Of a stretch of DNA of 23,598 nucleotides, positions 8,330 to 15,532 are shown in pieces. The DNA comes from SIG603 sp964369415 (GTDB lineage: Bacteria; Bacillota; Clostridia; Oscillospirales; Acutalibacteraceae). Each line of letters begins with the position of its first letter. Position 1 is the first letter of the stretch. A program made the translations under genes and the position numbers. The notes below the pieces were generated by a model. That model worked only from the letters and a program-made list of their open reading frames with translations, was not told the origin of the DNA and did not search any database. The stretch covers positions 1 through 23,598 of the forward strand of contig CAYJFP010000026.1 of the NCBI GenBank assembly GCA_964369415.1. The letters are read 5' to 3'.

Positions 8330-8370
8330 GTTAAATCAATAAACGTCATTATGTTAAATCCATGTTAAAT
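8330..8370 (-). promoter_or_regulatory. Probable Pho box (PhoB binding repeats)
   Basis: Three copies of ATTTAAC on the minus strand (8370-8364, 8359-8353, 8336-8330) with start spacings of 11 and 23 bases, that is one and about two helical turns. Each is followed by A or nearly so, giving TTAACA as in Bacillus PhoP boxes. The position, about 70-110 bases before pstS and next to a probable -10, fits PhoB activation. Confidence 0.7.
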
Positions 8371-8449
8371 ATTTTACATAGCAATATATCATTTTACGTA
8401 AAAAACGGCTAAAAAGCTTAATAATTTAAAAATTTTACAAGTAATTTCA

Positions 8450-8478
8450 TTGCTATTTTATTTTTTCCATGTTATAAT
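8450..8478 (+). promoter_or_regulatory. Promoter of ddl-murI
   Basis: TTGCTA (8450-8455), a 17-base spacer, and TATAAT (8473-8478) with an extended TGT just before the -10. It points away from pstS and lies about 58 bases before the ddl start. Confidence 0.75.
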
Positions 8479-8535
8479 TGTGGTGAAATAGATACACTCT
8501 ATTTTATTTTAGGATTTATGAAACGAGGCTTTACG

Positions 8536-9600
8536 ATGAAAAAGAATATCGCTGTTATTTTCGGAGGTGTGTCTTCTGAGTATGAAATCTCGCTTATGTC
8601 TGCTGTTTTTGTTTTAAATAATATTGATAAAGAAAAATACAATGTTATTACAATTGGCATAACAAAAGAAGGTAACTGGATTTTGTACCAAGGCGCTACA
8701 GACGATATCAAAACCGGACAATGGATTTATCATCCAATGAATGTCACTGCATTTATTTCACCTGATAGAAAAATGGGTGGCATTGTCGCATTCTTCCCAA
8801 ACAAGACTGAAATCATTCCTGTTCATGTTGCCTTCCCTGTTTTACACGGTAAAAATGGTGAAGACGGAACCATACAGGGACTTCTATCTTTATCGGGAAT
8901 ACCCTATGTAGGATGTGGAACACTTTCTTCAGCAGTTTGCATGGATAAAGCATTTACCCATTCTCTTCTTTGTTCAGCAAACATAGAGCAGGCAAACTTT
9001 TTATGGTTCTATGCTGACAGATTTGATGCTGACCCAGAAAAAATCAAGAACAAGATATGTTCTAGATTTACTTTTCCAGTATTTGTTAAACCCGCAAATG
9101 CCGGATCGTCTGTAGGCATCAGCAAAGTTTCTTCTGTAGAAGAACTTGATCAAGCTATTATGATAGCTGCAAAAGAAGACGTTAAAATTGTCGTAGAACA
9201 ATCAATAAGCGGAAGAGAAGTCGAATGTGCAGTGCTGGGCGGCAGAGATGCCATAGCATCAGGCGTTGGAGAAATCGCAACTAACTGTGAGTTTTATGAT
9301 TACGAAGACAAATATGTTAACGGAACATCGGAAACAATCATTCCTGCAAGAATTGATAACGAAACCACAGAAAAAATCAGAGAGACCGCTTTAAGAGCTT
9401 ATAAGTATTTAGGCTGTCAAGGCTTATCGAGAATTGACTTTTTTGTAAGTGACGATGGAAAAATCATTTTAAACGAAATTAATACTATCCCCGGCTTTAC
9501 AGCCATTAGCATGTATCCGAAATTATGGCTCTCCACTGGTATGAGTCCTTTAGAACTCGTATCAAGACTTATAGATACAGCTTTTAGACGATATGAGTAA
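8536..9600 (+). CDS. ddl: D-alanine--D-alanine ligase
   Basis: A 354-residue ATP-grasp enzyme that joins two D-alanines with ATP for peptidoglycan precursors in the cytoplasm. It shows the N-terminal GGVSSEYEISL motif (10-20; Glu15 contacts substrate), LHGKNGEDG (103-111), the ATP-binding VKPANAGSSVG (184-194), the omega-loop FYDYEDKY (253-260) with the Tyr expected of D-Ala-D-Ala rather than D-lactate ligases, and the metal-binding NEINTIPGFT (313-322). The ATG at 8536 has GAGG 7 bases upstream; the ATG at 8518 has AGGA only 3 bases away and is less likely. murI follows after 23 bases, so the two are probably co-transcribed. There are no vancomycin-resistance partner genes nearby. Confidence 0.94.
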   Translation: MKKNIAVIFGGVSSEYEISLMSAVFVLNNIDKEKYNVITIGITKEGNWILYQGATDDIKTGQWIYHPMNVTAFISPDRKMGGIVAFFPNKTEIIPVHVAFPVLHGKNGEDGTIQGLLSLSGIPYVGCGTLSSAVCMDKAFTHSLLCSANIEQANFLWFYADRFDADPEKIKNKICSRFTFPVFVKPANAGSSVGISKVSSVEELDQAIMIAAKEDVKIVVEQSISGREVECAVLGGRDAIASGVGEIATNCEFYDYEDKYVNGTSETIIPARIDNETTEKIRETALRAYKYLGCQGLSRIDFFVSDDGKIILNEINTIPGFTAISMYPKLWLSTGMSPLELVSRLIDTAFRRYE

Positions 9601-9623
9601 TTAAGTGGAATGGAGCAAATTAA

Positions 9624-10433
9624 ATGGATAACAGAGCAATCGGCGTATTTGACTCAGGCCTTGGTGGTTTAACGGCTGTTAGAGAGCTTATGAAAGTTTT
9701 GCCGAATGAAAAGGTTCTGTATTTTGGAGATACAGGAAGAGTGCCTTACGGAACAAGAAGCGCCGAAACTATAGCTAAATACGCATCGCAAGACATGAAT
9801 TTTTTAATTAAACAAAATGTTAAAGTAATACTTGCCGCTTGTGGAACTGTAAGTTCAAACGCAAAACACGTTTTAGAAAACCTAAGCGTTCCTTACACTG
9901 CTATAATAGACCCTTGCTGTAAAGCGGCAATCGATTCAACAAAAAATGGAAAAATCGGAGTAATCGCTACTTCGGCTACTATTAATAGCCATGCTTTTTC
10001 CAAAACACTCAAGAATACCATACCTTCTTTTGAAGTTTATGAAACATCTTGTCCACTACTTGTCCCCCTTGTAGAGAATGGATTTATTGACGAAAATAAC
10101 GAAATAAGTGAATTAGCACTTAAAAATTATCTTTTGCCTTTAAAGGAAAAAGGCATAGATACTTTAATATTAGGATGTACTCATTATCCTATTTTGGAAA
10201 AATTAATTTCCAAAGTTATCGGAGATGAGGTTATATTAATAAACAGCGGTAAAGAGATCGCAAAAGAATGTGTTAATATTCTTAAAACACATGACATGTT
10301 TTCTAATCTAAACAATACTGAAAATGAATATTTTGTAAGTGATAGTGTTCAAAACTTTAATTCCATAGCCGAAATTTGTCTTGGCGAAAAGATTAAAGGA
10401 AATATAACAAAAATAGATATAGAAAACTTCTAA
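9624..10433 (+). CDS. murI: Glutamate racemase
   Basis: A 269-residue cofactor-independent racemase that makes D-glutamate for peptidoglycan. It has FDSGLGGLTA (9-18), YFGDTGRVPYG (33-43), the first catalytic Cys73 in AACGTVSSNA and the second, Cys185, in GCTHYP. The first motif reads CGT instead of the more usual CNT, a variant I recall from other clostridial enzymes. GGAG lies 8 bases upstream of the ATG. It is the second gene after ddl. Confidence 0.95.
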   Translation: MDNRAIGVFDSGLGGLTAVRELMKVLPNEKVLYFGDTGRVPYGTRSAETIAKYASQDMNFLIKQNVKVILAACGTVSSNAKHVLENLSVPYTAIIDPCCKAAIDSTKNGKIGVIATSATINSHAFSKTLKNTIPSFEVYETSCPLLVPLVENGFIDENNEISELALKNYLLPLKEKGIDTLILGCTHYPILEKLISKVIGDEVILINSGKEIAKECVNILKTHDMFSNLNNTENEYFVSDSVQNFNSIAEICLGEKIKGNITKIDIENF

Positions 10434-10553
10434 AATATAAAAAACCACTCAAACAACTATTTTTATATAGCTTTCTAGTGAATCACTTATCATCAGCTTT
10501 AGCGAAATAAAAATGCCTAAAGTCGATTTATATCGATAGAATGGAGTATATAC

Positions 10554-10997
10554 ATGTTAAAGGAAGATTATTTGATTTTCATAACAGGAACTCAAGAATA
10601 CGAAGACGATATCGGTGAAACCGTAGTAGATACAGTAGGCTCATATACAAAGAAAAACGGAGTAAGATATATTAGTTACAAAGAGTACGAAGATGGAAAC
10701 CCTACAATTTCAAGAACAGCAGTTTTAGAAATACAAGACGACAAAGTGATAACAATGACAAAATCGGGTTCGCAAACTAAACTAATTCTTGAAAAAGGAA
10801 GACGACATAACTGCTTATACGACACTGGATTTGTACACCTTAATATGGGCGTATTTACAAGTGACCTTAAAAATGAGCTCACCGATAAAGGTGGCAAACT
10901 TAAAGTAAATTATACCTTAGATATCGACGCGAATCTTTCAAGTAAAAATCAATTATCTATAGAAGTAAAAAAACAAGAAAAAAGGAATGAAATTTAA
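10554..10997 (+). CDS. DUF1934 (YwiB-like) beta-barrel protein
   Basis: A 147-residue protein with no signal peptide or membrane segment, made of alternating beta-strand-like stretches. It resembles the DUF1934/YwiB family of small lipocalin-like barrels, whose function is not established. It directly precedes argS, with its stop and the argS start overlapping (TAATG); the same neighbours occur in Bacillus subtilis (ywiB-argS). GGAG lies 7 bases before the ATG. The 120 bases before it hold only short inverted repeats (10476-10486 and 10523-10536) and no convincing promoter or terminator, so it may be read through from murI. Confidence 0.8.
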   Translation: MLKEDYLIFITGTQEYEDDIGETVVDTVGSYTKKNGVRYISYKEYEDGNPTISRTAVLEIQDDKVITMTKSGSQTKLILEKGRRHNCLYDTGFVHLNMGVFTSDLKNELTDKGGKLKVNYTLDIDANLSSKNQLSIEVKKQEKRNEI

Positions 10998-12685
10998 TGT
11001 CAAATAAACTAGCGGCGGCTAAGAACGAACTTAAAAATTCTATAATTACATCTATTAACAAAGCTGTAGACGAAGGTCTTTTACCAAAATATGATACCAT
11101 TGATTTTGGTATTGAAATCCCTTCTGATAAAACCCATGGTGATTTTTCAAGCAACGTGGCAATGGTTGGAGCAAGAGCTTTTAGACTAGCGCCAAGAAAA
11201 ATTGCTGAAATAATTACAGAAAACATGGATTTATCGGGAACATATTTTGATAGATGTGAAATAGCCGGACCTGGTTTTATTAATTTCTTCATATCAAACA
11301 CATTTGGCAGCGATGTAATCTTAGATATTTTATCTTTAAAGGAAAATTACGGTAAAAGTGATTTTGGTAAAGGCAAAAGAATCCTTGTGGAATTTGTTTC
11401 TGCCAACCCAACAGGGCCTATGCATATAGGAAATGCAAGAGGCGGTGCCATTGGCGACTGTCTTTCAAGTGTACTTTCTTGTGCGGGCTTTGAAGTGGCA
11501 AGAGAATTCTATGTCAACGATGCGGGAAATCAAATTGAAAAATTTGCCCTATCGCTTGAAACGAGATACCTTCAAATCTTTGATAACAGCATCGAAATGC
11601 CAGAAGATGCTTATCACGGCGAAGATATCATCGTCCATAGTTCTAATTTTGCAAAAATTCACGGAGATAAATATGTAAATTCTTCAGAAGAAGAAAGAAG
11701 AAATGCACTTGTAGAGTATGCACTTCCACTTAATATCAAGGGTCTTGAAGACGACCTTAGAAAATACCGAATCGAGTATGACAGGTGGTTTAAAGAGAGC
11801 ACTCTTCATGAAAGTGGTGCAGTTGACAAGATAATCGACCTTATGAAAAGCAAGGGTCATACATATGAAAACGAAGGCGCATTGTGGTTTAAGGCTACCG
11901 ATTTTGGACTTGATAAAGACATCGTTCTTGTTCGTGCAAACGGCATTCCGACTTACATAGTGCCAGACATCGCCTATCACTACGACAAACTTGTCACAAG
12001 GGCGTACGACACCGCTATAGACGTTTTAGGCGCCGACCACCACGGCTATGTAGCACGAATGAAAGCGGCCTTAACAGCGCTTGACATCGATGCTAACCGC
12101 TTTGATGCCATCATCATGCAAATGGTAAGGCTTGTAAGAAGCGGCGAGACTATCAAGCTTTCAAAAAGAAGCGGTAAGGCGATTACTCTTGGCACTTTAC
12201 TCGAAGAAGTTCCGACCGATTCGGCAAGATTCTTCTTTAATCTAAGAGAGCCAAACACACACTGCGACTTTGATTTGGACTTAGCTATCAGCGAAGACTC
12301 TCAAAATCCAGTTTACTATGTGCAGTACGCTTACGCAAGAATTTGTTCTATTATCAAGGCTTTAAAACAAGATAATATCGAATATAGAGACTGCACGGTA
12401 AAAGAGCTGTCTTTACTTACCGACCCGGCTGAAAAAGAGCTCGTCAGATATCTTTCCACATATACCGATGAAGTTATTGCCGCCGCCAAGGAGTACGACC
12501 CATCTAAAATCACAAAGTATGTGCATCAATTAGCAACCTTGTTCCACAAGTTCTATAACGCTTGTAGAGTTAAAGGCGAAGAAGAATCCCTCATGCAAGC
12601 TAGAATCAGCCTTTGCATAGCAACTTCGACAGTAATCAAAAACGTGCTAACCATGCTAAAAATAGACGCACCTGAGTCTATGTAA
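10997..12685 (+). CDS. argS: Arginyl-tRNA synthetase
   Basis: A 562-residue class I synthetase that charges tRNA-Arg. The N-terminal domain (1-110) binds the tRNA elbow. The catalytic core starts with VEFVSANPTGPMHIGNARGG, where the HIGH motif reads HIGN (143-146). The KMSKS-like loop reads KLSKRSG (about 387-393). An all-helical anticodon-binding domain makes up the last 120 residues or so. Length is normal. Translation is coupled to the DUF1934 gene by a one-base overlap, and a strong terminator follows. Confidence 0.97.
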   Translation: MSNKLAAAKNELKNSIITSINKAVDEGLLPKYDTIDFGIEIPSDKTHGDFSSNVAMVGARAFRLAPRKIAEIITENMDLSGTYFDRCEIAGPGFINFFISNTFGSDVILDILSLKENYGKSDFGKGKRILVEFVSANPTGPMHIGNARGGAIGDCLSSVLSCAGFEVAREFYVNDAGNQIEKFALSLETRYLQIFDNSIEMPEDAYHGEDIIVHSSNFAKIHGDKYVNSSEEERRNALVEYALPLNIKGLEDDLRKYRIEYDRWFKESTLHESGAVDKIIDLMKSKGHTYENEGALWFKATDFGLDKDIVLVRANGIPTYIVPDIAYHYDKLVTRAYDTAIDVLGADHHGYVARMKAALTALDIDANRFDAIIMQMVRLVRSGETIKLSKRSGKAITLGTLLEEVPTDSARFFFNLREPNTHCDFDLDLAISEDSQNPVYYVQYAYARICSIIKALKQDNIEYRDCTVKELSLLTDPAEKELVRYLSTYTDEVIAAAKEYDPSKITKYVHQLATLFHKFYNACRVKGEEESLMQARISLCIATSTVIKNVLTMLKIDAPESM

Positions 12686-12707
12686 GAAACACTTTTGCAC
12701 TTAATTT

Positions 12708-12744
12708 AAAACAGAGATGTAAAAATTTACATCTCTGTTTTTTT
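12708..12744 (+). terminator. Terminator after argS
   Basis: The stem ACAGAGATGTAA (12711-12722) pairs with 12727-12738 and is followed by a run of T. The left flank and stem match the terminator after tspO almost exactly. Confidence 0.92.
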
Positions 12745-12812
12745 GTGTAGAGTTTGAATATATTCAGTATCATTTGTATAAGTGCATACACCGTCTGCAC
12801 GCCAAATTTAAT

Positions 12813-12841
12813 TTGAAATATGCTTCCATTTATGATATGCT
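12813..12841 (+). promoter_or_regulatory. Promoter of the GNAT gene
   Basis: TTGAAA (12813-12818), a 17-base spacer and TATGCT (12836-12841), 39 bases before the start codon. Confidence 0.5.
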
Positions 12842-12880
12842 TTACTAAAGGGTATTTATATAACAGGAGAAAAAATCACT

Positions 12881-13432
12881 ATGAAACATTTAGGGACAAC
12901 GGTGCTTGAAACCGATCGATTGACACTTAGAGAGTTTGAAATCAGCGATGCGTTATGCGTTTTTAATAACTGGAGAAATGATGAAGTCGTTGAACAATTT
13001 ATGGATTGGCGAGCAGATAAATCTCCCCAAGATACAGAAAAAAAGGTAGCGGAATGGGTTGCAGAATATGAGAAAGATAATTATTATAATTGGGCAATTA
13101 TACTGAAAGATACAGGAGAGCCGATAGGTGCAATAGGTGGCGAGGTAAACGAGCTACTTCAAAGTATTGATGTTGGGTATTGTATCGGTCAAAAGTGGTG
13201 GGGACAAGGAATTGCATCCGAAGCCTTTAAGGCAGTTATATCCTATTTGTTTGAACAAGTGGGAGTTAATCGTATAGTGGCGATGCACGCCCCTGAAAAT
13301 CCAAGTTCAGCAAAAGTTATGAAGAAATGCGGTCTTGTATATGAGGGAACACTAAGACAAGGCGGTTATAGCCATAATGGAATTATTGATTGTATAGTAT
13401 ATAGCATTATCGCAAGTGATTATTTCGCATAA
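12881..13432 (+). CDS. GNAT-family N-acetyltransferase (RimJ/RimL type)
   Basis: A 183-residue single-domain acetyltransferase. It opens with the TDRLTLREFE motif of RimJ/RimL-like enzymes, has the acetyl-CoA pyrophosphate loop QKWWGQGIASEAF (104-116) and the late NPSSAKVMKKCGL motif (140-152). It transfers an acetyl group from acetyl-CoA to an amine; the substrate (protein N-terminus, antibiotic or small metabolite) cannot be told. AGGAG lies 11 bases upstream. It is a single-gene unit with its own promoter and terminator, and uses more G/C-ending codons than its neighbours, which may hint at acquisition. Confidence 0.88.
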   Translation: MKHLGTTVLETDRLTLREFEISDALCVFNNWRNDEVVEQFMDWRADKSPQDTEKKVAEWVAEYEKDNYYNWAIILKDTGEPIGAIGGEVNELLQSIDVGYCIGQKWWGQGIASEAFKAVISYLFEQVGVNRIVAMHAPENPSSAKVMKKCGLVYEGTLRQGGYSHNGIIDCIVYSIIASDYFA

Positions 13433-13444
13433 TCTACATAATAA

Positions 13445-13481
13445 CAAACAGTCACTATCGTTTTTTGATAGTGACTGTTTG
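13445..13481. terminator. Bidirectional terminator between convergent genes
   Basis: A perfect 15-bp stem (13445-13459 with 13467-13481) and a 7-base loop, between the convergent acetyltransferase and aldo/keto reductase genes. T runs on both sides are short, so strength is uncertain. Confidence 0.75.
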
Positions 13482-13526
13482 CTTCTTTATATCTGTATAT
13501 TTACATCTCTTTTTTGCATTTTCATC

Positions 13527-14354
13527 TTAGAAATTAAAATTATCTGGGTCGGGTCCACTTCTTGTGTTTTTATTTAATGCGTTAATCATTTGAATCTCGT
13601 TTTCTGTAAGTTCAAAGTCGAACACGTCGATATTTTGGGCAATTCTTGCTTCATTGCTAGACTTTGGTAGCACGATGACATCCCTTTGAATATTCCATCT
13701 AACTATTACTTGTGCGGGATTTTTCCCGTACTTATCGCCAATTTTAGTTAATGCTTCACACGATAATATCTCTTTCGCACATGCACCGCCACCAAGTGGA
13801 CTCCATGCTTCTACTTCAATTCCTAATCCTTTACAATACTCAATAAGTGGTACGTTTGTGATTCCTGGATTTGACTCTATTTGATTTAAAACTGGTATTA
13901 TTTTTGCATTCGGTAAAACCGCATCAAAATGTTGTTTATGAAAATTGCTTACACCTATATTTTTTATAAGCCCCTCTTCATAAAGTTTTTCCATTTCAGT
14001 CCATGCCTCTTCATATCCATCTGTCGGCCAGTGAATTAGATATAAGTCAATATAATCAAGCTGTAAGTCATTTAAGCTTTCGTAAAAAGCGTCCCTTGTC
14101 CTTCTTTTTCTTATATCTTCGTTTGCAAGTTTTGTTGTAATGAAGAGCTCGTCTCTTTTCACTCCACTTTTCTTTAAAGCATCACCAACGCCACGCTCGT
14201 TGTCGTATCCTCTTGCTGTATCGATATGTCTATAGCCACATTCAAGTGCACAGTTAATTATTTTTTCGGTATTACATCTGATTTCAGGGTCAAAATATGC
14301 GCCCATACCAATTATCGGTATCAAATTACCGCTTGATAGTTTAATATTCTTCAT
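13527..14354 (-). CDS. Aldo/keto reductase
   Basis: A 275-residue TIM-barrel NADPH-dependent oxidoreductase. The catalytic tetrad is complete (Asp45, Tyr50, Lys75, His108, counted from the chosen start) in HIDTARGYDNE, TTKLAN and LIHWP. The GVSNF motif and the cofactor-binding VLPKSS near the C-terminus are also present. It resembles the small AKR5-type enzymes often named 2,5-diketo-D-gluconate reductase; the real substrate is unknown, probably a small aldehyde or ketone. AGGTGGT lies 6 bases before the ATG at 14354, while the ATG at 14360 directly touches it. Divergent from tspO. Confidence 0.9.
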   Translation of the reverse strand: MKNIKLSSGNLIPIIGMGAYFDPEIRCNTEKIINCALECGYRHIDTARGYDNERGVGDALKKSGVKRDELFITTKLANEDIRKRRTRDAFYESLNDLQLDYIDLYLIHWPTDGYEEAWTEMEKLYEEGLIKNIGVSNFHKQHFDAVLPNAKIIPVLNQIESNPGITNVPLIEYCKGLGIEVEAWSPLGGGACAKEILSCEALTKIGDKYGKNPAQVIVRWNIQRDVIVLPKSSNEARIAQNIDVFDFELTENEIQMINALNKNTRSGPDPDNFNF

Positions 14355-14386
14355 TTTCATACCACCTTTTTGTTAATTTTAAAACC

Positions 14387-14415
14387 ATTTTATCACAGTA
14401 TTAGTTTACATTCAA
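14387..14415 (-). promoter_or_regulatory. Promoter of the aldo/keto reductase
   Basis: On the minus strand, TTGAAT (14415-14410), a 17-base spacer and TAAAAT (14392-14387), 33 bases before the start codon. Confidence 0.65.
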
Positions 14416-14482
14416 TATATTTCACCTCCTACAAGCGAATATTTTTGCATCACACTGAATAAAATACTAATGGGTGATTAAT

Positions 14483-14953
14483 ATGACAATTAAACTAAAA
14501 ACTTTAGCCATTTCTATTTTTATTCCACTTGCAGTCGGTGCACTTGCTGGTTTTATTTCGGGAGACAGCATGCAAAGCTTTAACGAACTAATTAAACCTA
14601 GCCTTTCCCCTCCTGGATGGGTCTTCCCCATCGTTTGGCCTATACTGTATATACTTATGGGTATTTCATCTTTTCTCGTGTTTACATCTTATAATCCATC
14701 AGGAGATAAAATGCAAGCTCTAAAACTCTACGCTCTTCAGTTAGTCTTCAATTTCTTCTGGTCAATCCTCTTCTTTAATTTTGGACTATACTACTTTTCA
14801 TTTATTTGGCTTGTAATACTATGGCTCTTAATAGCGCTAACAATTAAATCTATGTACCCTATTTCAAAACTTGCAGCATATTTAATGATTCCATATTTAC
14901 TCTGGGTTACTTTTGCGGGTTATTTAAATCTTTCTATCGCCATACTAAATTAA
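14483..14953 (+). CDS. tspO: TspO/MBR family membrane protein
   Basis: A 156-residue protein with five membrane helices and the family's aromatic-rich motifs: PPGWVFPIVWPILY (43-56), QLVFNFFWSILFF (86-98) and LMIPYLLWVTFAGYLN (134-149). TspO proteins bind porphyrins and related ligands and are tied to oxidative and tetrapyrrole stress; the transport role is debated. The ATG at 14483 has GGGTG 6 bases upstream, while a GTG at 14474 has no ribosome binding site. Length is normal. It has its own terminator. Confidence 0.93.
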   Translation: MTIKLKTLAISIFIPLAVGALAGFISGDSMQSFNELIKPSLSPPGWVFPIVWPILYILMGISSFLVFTSYNPSGDKMQALKLYALQLVFNFFWSILFFNFGLYYFSFIWLVILWLLIALTIKSMYPISKLAAYLMIPYLLWVTFAGYLNLSIAILN

Positions 14954-14957
14954 ATTT

Positions 14958-14992
14958 AAAACAGAGATGTGATTTTTTCACATCTCTGTTTT
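14958..14992. terminator. Terminator shared by tspO and the Dabb gene
   Basis: A perfect 15-bp stem (14958-14972 with 14978-14992). It is flanked by T-rich tracts on both strands and sits between two convergent genes. It shares at least 16 bases of left arm and flank with the argS terminator. Confidence 0.88.
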
Positions 14993-15007
14993 ACTTATAT
15001 CTACTTA

Positions 15008-15301
15008 CTAAATTTCCATGTCGCAAAATCCACGTTCAGAAATTACACTATGAACAAATTTTTGCACTTCTTTATGAAGCGGATGGCTTTGGTAAAATTC
15101 TAGAGCTTCAAAATCTTTATACTCAGAGTAAAGACACAAGTCGTATCCGCCGTCTTTAATATTCGGATTTACTTCCATTTTTTGTAGTCCATCAATTTTG
15201 CCCATCAAATTTTCTAGCATTTCTTTCATTTTTGCCATGTTTGCTTTTTTAGTTTCAGGTGTTTGATCCTCAAGTTTCCACATTACAATATGTCTTATCA
15301 T
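15008..15301 (-). CDS. Dabb-domain (stress-responsive A/B barrel) protein
   Basis: A 97-residue protein that matches the dimeric alpha-beta barrel family: MIRHIVMWKL at the start, a helix with MAKMKEMLENL, the strand GYDLCLYSEY, and SHPLHKEVQKFVH, where the family keeps its His. Members include stress-related proteins and a few cyclases; no reaction can be assigned. GAGGGGG lies upstream of the ATG. It is a single gene with its own promoter, convergent with tspO. Confidence 0.88.
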   Translation of the reverse strand: MIRHIVMWKLEDQTPETKKANMAKMKEMLENLMGKIDGLQKMEVNPNIKDGGYDLCLYSEYKDFEALEFYQSHPLHKEVQKFVHSVISERGFCDMEI

Positions 15302-15337
15302 GATTATTCCCCCTCATTTTATATTTTAAAGTACTTT

Positions 15338-15366
15338 ATTTTACCACGACCAAACCTATTTGACAA
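15338..15366 (-). promoter_or_regulatory. Promoter of the Dabb gene
   Basis: On the minus strand, TTGTCA (15366-15361), a 17-base spacer and TAAAAT (15343-15338), about 37 bases upstream of the start codon. Confidence 0.7.
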
Positions 15367-15476
15367 GATTTTGCATAAAAAAAGCTAAGAATATAAATAA
15401 ATTATTAAATCTTGCTATTTTTATAAAAAAATACTGGACTTAAGCGTCTTTTTATGAGAGAATATAGAAGTAAAGG

Positions 15477-15490
15477 TGTGAACTTTCACA
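15477..15490. promoter_or_regulatory. Crp/Fnr-like palindrome before the Fe-S scaffold operon
   Basis: TGTGA-ACTT-TCACA is a perfect inverted repeat with FNR-like N4 spacing, 42 bases before the start codon of the scaffold-like gene. A weak possible promoter (TTAAGC at 15440, 17 bases, TATAGA at 15463) would place it at or just after the transcription start, where a regulator would repress. A hairpin role in RNA is unlikely because the loop would be 2 bases. Confidence 0.5.
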
Positions 15491-15532
15491 TCAAGATTAA
15501 TTTTAACTCAGATATTCGAAAGGGGTTTTAGC

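Noticed and set aside
8046..8342. Open frame on the plus strand across the start of pstS
   Set aside because: It mirrors the low-complexity Ser/Glu linker of PstS and lacks a ribosome binding site.
8536..10433. Vancomycin-resistance-type ligase cluster
   Set aside because: The ligase has the Tyr-containing omega loop of normal Ddl enzymes, and no vanH-, vanX- or vanT-like gene is nearby.
10476..10536. Two short palindromes before the DUF1934 gene as a terminator or operator
   Set aside because: Arms are only 5 bp and have no T run or matching promoter, so they may be chance in AT-rich DNA.
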